NCBI GenBank assembly: GCA_903923535.1
Contig: CAIXXY010000060.1
Coordinates: 1 to 36,894 of the forward strand
Source of the DNA: Candidatus Staskawiczbacteria bacterium
GTDB taxonomy: Bacteria; Patescibacteriota; Minisyncoccia; Minisyncoccales; Staskawiczbacteraceae
Reading direction: 5' to 3'
Length of the DNA stretch: 36,894 nt
Shown: in pieces, positions 30,972-36,280 of the stretch
Position numbering within the stretch: position 1 is the first letter of the stretch
How the letters are laid out: each line of letters starts with the position of its first letter
Position numbers and translations under genes: made by a program
The notes under the pieces: model-generated
What the model saw: only the letters and a program-made list of their open reading frames with translations
What the model was told of the DNA's origin: nothing
The model's database searches: none

Positions 30972-32369
30972 ATGTGCGGAGTATTAGGGATATCTTGCAG
31001 CAATTGCCACAGAGGGAAACAGCAGGTTTTCCCGAAGCTGATGACCTGTGGTAATGATATCAGTCATCGGGGGGAGCAGGCTTGGGGGATTGTTACATCG
31101 GACGGAGAGAACATGGTTTGCCATCGCCAGGAAGGAAGGTTCGGCGAGGGTATAACAGAACGGAAAGCGGAACAACTATCACGGAAGATGCAAGGCCACG
31201 TCGGACTTGCTCATACACTTTATTCCACTATAGGGAAGAGTGGACAGAAAAAACAACCAAGAAGTATTCAGCCTGCGGTTGCTGAATTCCATGGCAAGCC
31301 TTTCGCTTTAGACTATAACGGAAACGTTTATGACTTAAGCAGGTTGAGGAAAAAGGCGATGGCAGCGGGCTGGAGATTCAAATCAAAGTTCTCTGATACG
31401 GAAGTCATTGTAGCTTTGATTGCGACCTCTAAACAAACGGATATAATTGAGGTACTCAAAGAGGTTTTGCCACAGCTAAAAGGCGCGTTCGCCCTGGTTA
31501 TTCTGTATGAAAACAAAATAATCGGAGCCCGCGACAGTTGCAGTATCAGGCCTCTTTGCGTAGGCTACAATGACAATGATTTTGTTCTCTCGTCTGAGAG
31601 TTGCGCCTTCTACCCTCTTGGTGCAAAGTTCATCAGAGAAGTCCGGCCAGGAGAAATTATCGTCATAGGAGAGAAAGGCATCGAGAAATACATCAAATGG
31701 ACCGATAAAACCTGTTGCCGGTTTTGCATCTTCGAGCTAATTTATTTTGCCAGACCGGACAGCAGACTCTGTGGTGGTAGAACAGCATATTACTACAGAA
31801 ATAAAGCTGGGCTGATCATGGCGAAAGAATCACCTGTTGATGCTGATTTAATAATCTCTGTACCTGGCGGAGGAGATCTATTTGCCGATGCTTATGCCTC
31901 AGAGCTCGGTATTCCGCTAAGGCAAGGATTGTTCAAAAACCGGCTTGGTATCCGAACCTTCATGACTCCGCGCGGAACTGATCGCAAAGCTCTTCAACGC
32001 ATCAAGTTGCATCCGCTCGAAGAAGTTATTTGGGGTAAGAGGATTTGTCTTGTTGAGGACTCTCTTGTCCGTCTTAAGGTTCTTCCTGAAACGGTATTGA
32101 TGTGTTATGAGGCGGGAGCGAGAGAAGTACATGTCAGAGTTTTTTCGGCACCGATTTGCTACCCCTGTTACTACGGCGTAGATATGGCGACAAAAGCCGA
32201 GCTGGCTGCCGCCAATTTTTCCACAGAGCAGATTAGGGAGCAAGCTGGAGCGGATTCCCTGGCGTATTTGAGTCTTGCAGGAATGATTAGGGCAACAGGT
32301 TTACCTAGTGAAATGCTTTGTCTGGCATGTTTTAACGGGGACTATCCTGTTGAACCGCCGACTGAGTAA
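30972..32369 (+). CDS. purF: PurF-like amidophosphoribosyltransferase with altered PRPP loop
   Basis: A 465-residue protein resembling glutamine PRPP amidotransferase, the first step of purine synthesis. The N-terminal Ntn glutaminase domain starts MCGVLGISC, exposing Cys2 after Met removal. The phosphoribosyltransferase half has ISVPGGGDLFADAYA, KLHPLEEVIWGKR and VRVFSAPICYPCYYGVDM. The PRPP loop, normally DDSIVRGTT, reads EDSLVRLKVL, so catalysis may differ. Base composition and codons are clearly richer in G/C than neighbours, and it has a strong Shine-Dalgarno site (AGGAAAGGAGC), suggesting transfer. No other purine gene is nearby. A terminator follows. Confidence 0.82.
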   Translation: MCGVLGISCSNCHRGKQQVFPKLMTCGNDISHRGEQAWGIVTSDGENMVCHRQEGRFGEGITERKAEQLSRKMQGHVGLAHTLYSTIGKSGQKKQPRSIQPAVAEFHGKPFALDYNGNVYDLSRLRKKAMAAGWRFKSKFSDTEVIVALIATSKQTDIIEVLKEVLPQLKGAFALVILYENKIIGARDSCSIRPLCVGYNDNDFVLSSESCAFYPLGAKFIREVRPGEIIVIGEKGIEKYIKWTDKTCCRFCIFELIYFARPDSRLCGGRTAYYYRNKAGLIMAKESPVDADLIISVPGGGDLFADAYASELGIPLRQGLFKNRLGIRTFMTPRGTDRKALQRIKLHPLEEVIWGKRICLVEDSLVRLKVLPETVLMCYEAGAREVHVRVFSAPICYPCYYGVDMATKAELAAANFSTEQIREQAGADSLAYLSLAGMIRATGLPSEMLCLACFNGDYPVEPPTE

Positions 32370-32384
32370 TACTGGCACAACAAA

Positions 32385-32420
32385 AACCGCTTCCTTGGAG
32401 GAGGAAGCGGTTCTTTTTTT
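32385..32420 (+). terminator. Terminator after purF
   Basis: AACCGCTTCC (32385-32394) pairs with GGAAGCGGTT (32403-32412), followed by CTTTTTTTT. Confidence 0.88.
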
Positions 32421-32429
32421 TTGTTGTTA

Positions 32430-32780
32430 TTATTTACTTTTTACTTCTTCTACAATCTTTATAAATATTTCAGGATGTTCTTTCGCCAATTCAGATAAAA
32501 CTTTTCTGTCTAATTCTATTTTATTTTTTTTCATTCCATTGATAAATCTGCTATATGTAATTCCATTTTGTCTGGCTAATGCATTTATCTGTAAATTCCA
32601 TAAATTCCTGAAGTTTCTCTTTTTTGCCTTTCTGTCTCTGTATGCATAAACCCAAGCATGTTTTAATGCCTCTTTTGCTAATTTAAATTTTGATTTTCTT
32701 CCGTATTTAAAACCCTTAGTATGCTTTAATATATTTTTTCTGTGTTTGCGGGCCTGTACGGATCTCTTAATTCTTGACAT
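32430..32780 (-). CDS. rplT: 50S ribosomal protein L20
   Basis: A 116-residue basic protein of normal L20 length, starting MSRIKRSVQARKHRKNILK. It contains the conserved GRKSKFKLAKEALKHAWVYA and ALARQNGITYSRFINGMKK regions. L20 is an early 23S rRNA assembly protein and often autoregulates the infC-rpmI-rplT operon. It is the last gene of that operon here. Confidence 0.95.
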   Translation of the reverse strand: MSRIKRSVQARKHRKNILKHTKGFKYGRKSKFKLAKEALKHAWVYAYRDRKAKKRNFRNLWNLQINALARQNGITYSRFINGMKKNKIELDRKVLSELAKEHPEIFIKIVEEVKSK

Positions 32781-32790
32781 CGCTTCGCTG

Positions 32791-32881
32791 TATCGATGCT
32801 AATATACGAATGAATACTAATTATACGAATGACGAATGCATATTAGTATTATTAGTAAATTAGTATATTTGTATCGATACT
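32791..32881. repeat. Inverted AT-rich repeat between rpmI and rplT
   Basis: TATCGATGCTAATATACGAA (from 32791) and TTAGTATATTTGTATCGATA (to 32880) are imperfect reverse complements. The words CTAATATACGAAT and AGTAAATTAGTA also occur at 10505-10561. It may hold a regulatory site for rplT or be a mobile repeat. Confidence 0.7.
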
Positions 32882-32888
32882 AGTTAAT

Positions 32889-33077
32889 TTACTTCGTTAA
32901 ATATTTTTTTAATTTTTGCGCTTCTATTTTAGACAACACAACCCATTTGCGACCTTTTCTCTTTTGTTCCCCTGTTTTTTTTGACCTGTTGTGATTTTGG
33001 CCGGTTAATCTTCTTAAAATTTTGCCGTTTTTTGTTATTTTGAACCTTTTAATCAAGGCTTTTTTTGTTTTATTCAC
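32889..33077 (-). CDS. rpmI: 50S ribosomal protein L35
   Basis: A 62-residue basic protein of usual L35 length: MNKTKKALIKRFKITKNGKI then RRLTGQNHNRSKKT. The start is GTG at 33077, which is also the last base of an inverted-repeat arm. It is the middle gene of infC-rpmI-rplT. Confidence 0.92.
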   Translation of the reverse strand: MNKTKKALIKRFKITKNGKILRRLTGQNHNRSKKTGEQKRKGRKWVVLSKIEAQKLKKYLTK

Positions 33078-33175
33078 TCTTCACCCAAACGAGTTTATAA
33101 TTTTATATTGATAAACCTTCACTCATCGGGAAATAAATTATTATTTTACCCTTCATCCCTCGTTTGGGTGAAGAG
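33077..33175. repeat. Inverted repeat filling the infC-rpmI gap
   Basis: CTCTTCACCCAAACGAG (33077-33093) is the exact reverse complement of 33159-33175. The arms contain the CTTCACCC word shared with promoter-linked repeats. It occupies nearly the whole intergenic space and covers the rpmI start. Confidence 0.9.
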
Positions 33176-33181
33176 TTCATT

Positions 33182-33688
33182 TTATTGTTTTGAGACAATC
33201 ATTGTGAAACCCCTGGGCTCACGCTTTAATTCTCTCTCAGTTTTAATTGGTATTAAAGAATTCAATTTTTCCAAGAATACTTTTACTTTGTCTGTGGCAA
33301 ATCCTCCCATTGCTTTCTCTCTGCCCCTTAATGACATATTTATTTTCACCTTATCTCCTTCGTTTAAAAATTTTTCTGCCTGTTTTGCCCTTGTTTCCAT
33401 ATCATGCGGAGAAATATTAAAAGTTAATCTTATTTCCTTTAATTCTCCTCCACGAGGTTTAGCCATTTTCTTTTCTTTTTTCTGTTGCTGATAAAGGTAT
33501 TTTCCATAATTGGCAATCCTGCAGACCGGAGGTTCTACTTTTTCAGTAACCTGGATTAAATCCAAGCCCTTTGATTTTGCCAAATCAATTGCTTCAAATA
33601 TATTCATAATCCCAAGCTGTTCGCCAGTTTCGGAAATTACCCTAACCTCTTTTGCCCTTATGAAATTGTTTATTAATATTTTATCCAA
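33182..33688 (-). CDS. infC: Translation initiation factor IF-3
   Basis: A 168-residue protein. IF-3 keeps 30S subunits apart and checks the start codon. Motifs: NNFIRAKEVRVISETGEQLG, EPPVCRIANYGKYLYQQQKK, EIRLTFNISPHDMETRAKQA and RGREKAMGG. The start codon is TTG at 33688; no in-frame ATG precedes it, in line with the rare start codons of infC in many bacteria, which allow self-regulation. It is 17 bases downstream of ssrA. Confidence 0.95.
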   Translation of the reverse strand: MDKILINNFIRAKEVRVISETGEQLGIMNIFEAIDLAKSKGLDLIQVTEKVEPPVCRIANYGKYLYQQQKKEKKMAKPRGGELKEIRLTFNISPHDMETRAKQAEKFLNEGDKVKINMSLRGREKAMGGFATDKVKVFLEKLNSLIPIKTERELKREPRGFTMIVSKQ

Positions 33689-33705
33689 TGTTTTTTATTT
33701 TATTG

Positions 33706-34058
33706 TGGTGGAAGTGGCGAGATTGAACTCGCGTCTGAAAAGTTTTTGAAAGCAATTCTACAAGTTTAGTTATTTTTGATGTTCGAGCATTAAATAGAAA
33801 AATAACAAAATTTTTAATGCCTTATCTCCTTAATTTCGATAATTTATCAGAGAAGTAAATTATCTATCCTAATGATATAACACCTCAGGTCCATTTATTA
33901 GGAGTCAATGGTTGAGATGCCGCATTAAGCGAAAGCTAATGCTGGTTGTCTATTAAATAAATTAGTAGCAATTATGTTTTTCTTTGGAAGATTAAAGAGC
34001 CCCAAAGAAGCTCAACTTGCCTTACTTAAAAGAACTATTCATCGAAACTCACACTCCC
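33706..34058 (-). ncRNA. ssrA: Transfer-messenger RNA
   Basis: Minus-strand gene of about 353 bases. The 5' GGGAGTG (34058-34052), followed by TGAGTTTCGATG, pairs perfectly (one G-U) with CACTTCC before ACCA at the 3' end. The T-arm is GACGCGAGTTCAATCTCGCC. A tag frame reads GCT ACT AAT TTA TTT AAT AGA CAA (from 33969) and ends CCA GCA TTA GCT TTC GCT TAA (to 33925), giving a tag about ATNLFNRQPALAFA. The tag's end lies in a hairpin GCATTAGC/GCTTAATGC as in known tmRNAs. The resume codon is inferred. The T-loop seems one base short. smpB ends 4 bases upstream. Confidence 0.88.
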
Positions 34059-34061
34059 GCG

Positions 34062-34580
34062 TTATTCGGACAACTCCCTATTGGTATCTCTTTCTATATC
34101 TCTTTTCTTTATCTTCTCTTTTTTGTCGTATTTCCTCTTTCCCTTGGCTAATCCGAATTCGAGTTTTATTCTACCATTCTTCTCATAAATTTTCAAGGGT
34201 ATTAAGGAAAAACCCTTAACTTTCGTCTTTCCTATCAAATAATCTATTTCTTTCTTATTCAAAAGCAATTTTCTCTGCCTTTCTTCATTATAATCAGCTC
34301 CGGCGTTATTTGGCTGATATGGAGGCACTTTTACGCCTGTTAAATACGGTTCAACCCCCACTAACTTTTTTCCACCTGTTAAATTTTGTTTTTGTTTTGA
34401 CCTAACCCCAAAGTTAGTGGGGGTCGAGCCGCTTGCTAATGTAACATAAGACCCAGCCAAATTTATATGCCCGGTTTTTATTGATTTTACTTCCTGTCCG
34501 AACAAAACTATCCCGGCCTCAAACTTTTCCAGGATTTCATAATTAAAATCTGCCTTTCGATTTTCTGAATAGATTTTCAT
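34062..34580 (-). CDS. smpB: SmpB, tmRNA-binding protein
   Basis: A 172-residue protein, slightly long for SmpB (about 150-160). It delivers tmRNA to stalled ribosomes. Motifs: NRKADFNYEILEKFEAGIVL, GQEVKSIKTGHINLAGSYV, LIPLKIYEKNGRIKLEFGLAKG then KRKYDKKE. Residues about 52-75 are encoded by an in-frame inverted repeat (34354-34424) where the family is short. The gene is immediately upstream of ssrA on the same strand, so protein and RNA partners are made together. Confidence 0.94.
   Translation of the reverse strand: MKIYSENRKADFNYEILEKFEAGIVLFGQEVKSIKTGHINLAGSYVTLASGSTPTNFGVRSKQKQNLTGGKKLVGVEPYLTGVKVPPYQPNNAGADYNEERQRKLLLNKKEIDYLIGKTKVKGFSLIPLKIYEKNGRIKLEFGLAKGKRKYDKKEKIKKRDIERDTNRELSE
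34354..34424. repeat. In-frame inverted repeat inside smpB
   Basis: ACCCCCACTAACTTT (34354-34368) is the exact reverse complement of 34410-34424. The CCCCCACTAA(C/T)TTT arm is shared with mutM (11320-11390) and resembles the ruvB arm. Confidence 0.9.
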
Positions 34581-34617
34581 TATTTTATAGTATCACGAAA
34601 AATTAGGTTTGAAACTC

Positions 34618-34646
34618 TTGACAATGTTGTTTAGGTATGATATACT
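34618..34646 (+). promoter_or_regulatory. Promoter of the DGR target gene
   Basis: TTGACA (34618-34623), a 17-base spacer and TATACT (34641-34646). The predicted start is near 34653, giving a leader of about 135 bases, the longest before any gene here. Confidence 0.75.
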
Positions 34647-34683
34647 ATAAATATAGCACATTTACATAATTTTACTTGCAAAA

Positions 34684-34736
34684 ACAGTCATAGCCAAAAG
34701 TCCTTTATATTTTAGAGGGTTTCTGGCTATGACTGT
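34684..34736 (+). promoter_or_regulatory. Long hairpin in the leader of the DGR target gene
   Basis: ACAGTCATAGCCA (34684-34696) pairs exactly with TGGCTATGACTGT (34724-34736) around a 27-base loop that contains CCT/AGG. A strong ribosome site AAAGGAGG (34771-34778) follows, 8 bases before the ATG. The stem could control expression or stabilise the mRNA. Confidence 0.6.
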
Positions 34737-34786
34737 CATGTCGGCAGTTTAGGCAAAGGGAAAAAACAAGAAAGGAGGATGACGCC

Positions 34787-35401
34787 ATGGAGAAAACCAT
34801 GATCGCATCCGAAATAACCGATGGACAAATTGACAATGTTTGCGCAAAACTACGGGATGCACTGCGCAAGCATCGTAAGGAAATCACCACAGAAGCCGCA
34901 CAGTTCGCGTTAGGCACGGAGAACATCGGCATGATGATGTTTGCGCCCTTTCGCGAGCAAGCGGAGATGGCAGGCGAGATGATTGTCCGCCGCGTTCGCG
35001 TCAAACGCAACCGTACCCAGCAGGAAATGTTGGACGCGACGGGCCGCGTCCAGTACACTAATTCCGAAGTTGTTGGGCTGATCCCCGGCAAAGGCGAAAG
35101 CGAGAAAGAAGAAGATGTGTATTTCATTCCGCTCAATGGTAAGGACACGAGCGCGAAGGCTGTACAGGACTTACTCGACGAGCACGGATTGAAGCCCGAC
35201 GGATATGCAGTCGCGGCTGTCAATGAAGCCGATCCGGGATTTGCTGACAGCCATCCCAATGCCACTCAGTGGGTGGACGAGAACGGCAACCACTGCTATG
35301 TCACCTTCAGCTGGTGGGGCGGCGGCGAGCGCCGCGTGTTCTGCTATCGCGGCGAGGGTGGCTGGGATGACGACTGGTCTGTGGGCGGCGTCCGCAAGTA
35401 G
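34787..35401 (+). CDS. DGR target (variable) protein
   Basis: A 204-residue protein with no signal peptide or membrane segment and much higher G/C than its neighbours. Residues 1-170 are of a family I cannot name. Residues 172-204, ending WDDDWSVGGVRK, are encoded by the variable repeat (35299-35397). The N-terminal part has no obvious binding domain; the variable residues sit at the extreme C-terminus, as in lectin-fold DGR targets, but the classical fold length is not evident. Diversification would change about 15 codons, including those for S, W, G, R, F, Y and D residues. It has its own promoter, leader hairpin, strong Shine-Dalgarno site and terminator. Confidence 0.85.
   Translation: MEKTMIASEITDGQIDNVCAKLRDALRKHRKEITTEAAQFALGTENIGMMMFAPFREQAEMAGEMIVRRVRVKRNRTQQEMLDATGRVQYTNSEVVGLIPGKGESEKEEDVYFIPLNGKDTSAKAVQDLLDEHGLKPDGYAVAAVNEADPGFADSHPNATQWVDENGNHCYVTFSWWGGGERRVFCYRGEGGWDDDWSVGGVRK
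35299..35397 (+). repeat. DGR variable repeat (VR)
   Basis: The 99-base segment aligns without gaps to the template repeat at 35765-35863 (offset 466). I count 21 differences: 20 at template A (15 to G, 3 to T, 2 to C) and one at C. Of 30 template adenines, 20 are changed. The last 17 bases, GTGGGCGGCGTCCGCAA, are identical and would act as the initiation-of-mutagenic-homing region. Confidence 0.95.
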
Positions 35402-35403
35402 CT

Positions 35404-35418
35404 AAGTCCTCTGGACTT
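35404..35418 (+). promoter_or_regulatory. Hairpin just downstream of VR
   Basis: AAGTCC-TCT-GGACTT starts 7 bases after the VR and 3 bases after the target stop codon. In studied DGRs a short hairpin at this place is needed for efficient retrohoming; the same role is inferred here. Confidence 0.65.
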
Positions 35419-35469
35419 GGAATTTTGGCCTTTTGGTCTTGAATTTCAGCCCTTTGAACTCGTTAATAG

Positions 35470-35519
35470 TGCCCTGTGATAAAATCTATTTCGGTGGATT
35501 GCATTGCAGGGCAATTTTT
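35470..35519 (+). terminator. Terminator of the target gene
   Basis: TGCCCTG (35470-35476) pairs with CAGGGCA (35507-35513), followed by ATTTTTT. The shorter ATTGC/GCAAT stem inside uses the same T run. Confidence 0.55.
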
Positions 35520-35764
35520 TATACAATAAAAATGGAATTAGGTGAATCTTGCGGGAGATCAAGGTTTCCCGCGGCCGAAACCAGTATCCATACATCCAGA
35601 ATATCTGCGACTAAGGTTTCAGATAGCGCGGTGCATGCAGACACTTCAAAAAATGAAGCTACTTGGTATAAGATGCTAACGTATTTTAGATACGGAATTC
35701 GATACAGCCTTGAGATCGCGAAAGCTTCGATGGGCAGTGGCACAGAAGGCGTTTTATACAAAGG

Positions 35765-35863
35765 TGTCACCTTCAACCAGTGGAACGACGGCAAGCGCAA
35801 CGTGAACTGCAATCGCAACGAGAATGACTGGAATAACAACTGGTATGTGGGCGGCGTCCGCAA
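35765..35863 (+). repeat. DGR template repeat (TR)
   Basis: An adenine-rich 99-base sequence with runs of AAC and AAT codons (for example AACCAGTGGAACGACGGC). It is the unmutated partner of the VR; the two match at all non-A positions except one. It lies on the same strand as the reverse transcriptase and 418 bases upstream of it. Confidence 0.95.
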
Positions 35864-35906
35864 CTCTCTTTGTTTCTCTCTCATTTCTTGAGAGAGTTTT
35901 CTTTTT
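35862..35906 (+). terminator. Terminator after the template repeat
   Basis: AACTCTCT (35862-35869) pairs with AGAGAGTT (35891-35898), followed by TTCTTTTTG. It overlaps the end of TR and the 3' end of the convergent avd gene. Confidence 0.6.
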
Positions 35907-36225
35907 GCAATTTACCTCTCCATCCTCCAAGATTTCTGCCAACCTCATTCAGTTTTTCAGAAAGCACGATATATTTTTTATCATCAAAAGACTTTGTTTC
36001 CCAAAGAATCATTAAAAATATTTTCATCGTATCTAATTTTCTGATGGCGAATTTAACAAAAGGTTCTTTCTCATTCGGCTGTAAGAAACTGGCTGTAATT
36101 ATGGCTTCTATGATATCAACAAAAAGCTTGTCAATTTTTTCTCCCAAAGAATATCTGTGATTTTTCGGCATAATTTGGTAATATCCATACCAAAGCAAAT
36201 AAGCAGATTTTGTCTTCTCTAACAC
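35881..36225 (-). CDS. avd: Avd-like DGR accessory protein (four-helix bundle)
   Basis: A 114-residue, helical, basic protein of the Avd / 23S rRNA intervening-sequence protein family. Avd forms a pentameric barrel that binds the reverse transcriptase and template RNA. The family pattern is visible: YLLWYGYYQIMPKNHRYSLG then EKIDKLFVDIIEAI, and a C-terminal half NEVGRNLGGWRGKL. The start is GTG at 36225; the frame stays open upstream (FKILP before it), so an ATT start about 9 bases earlier is also possible. It is on the strand opposite to TR, target and reverse transcriptase, an uncommon orientation. A C10 run lies in its leader. Confidence 0.82.
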   Translation of the reverse strand: MLEKTKSAYLLWYGYYQIMPKNHRYSLGEKIDKLFVDIIEAIITASFLQPNEKEPFVKFAIRKLDTMKIFLMILWETKSFDDKKYIVLSEKLNEVGRNLGGWRGKLQKENSLKK

Positions 36226-36246
36226 TGGCAGAATTTTAAACTGCGT

Positions 36247-36256
36247 GGGGGGGGGG
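36247..36256. repeat. G10 homopolymer between avd and the reverse transcriptase
   Basis: Ten uninterrupted G on the plus strand lie 21 bases before the avd start (minus) and 24 bases before the reverse transcriptase ATG (plus). Such tracts are slippage-prone and here occupy the shared divergent leader. Confidence 0.9.
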
Positions 36257-36280
36257 ATTAGAGGAATAATTATTTTGATT

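Larger units (their letters stand above)
35528..35910 (+). ncRNA. Probable template RNA unit of the DGR
   Basis: Between the target gene and avd lies a segment with the template repeat, closed by a terminator hairpin. A weak promoter (TTGCAT at 35499, TACAAT at 35522, 17-base spacer) could start it. A frame from ATG 35532 (MELGESCGRSRFPAAETS...) runs through the template to 35891, encoding 119 residues rich in Asn at the end. The frame may be accidental or may be a fossil target gene; the template's Asn (AAC/AAT) codons are typical of DGR templates. Confidence 0.55.

Noticed and set aside
33706-34058. tRNA gene at the TTCAATC loop
   Set aside because: The T-arm and ACCA end belong to tmRNA; its 5' partner is 350 bases away beside smpB, and no anticodon arm is present.
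35433-35531. Upstream extension of the frame that contains the template repeat
   Set aside because: The extension crosses the target gene's terminator; only the part from 35532 deserves consideration.
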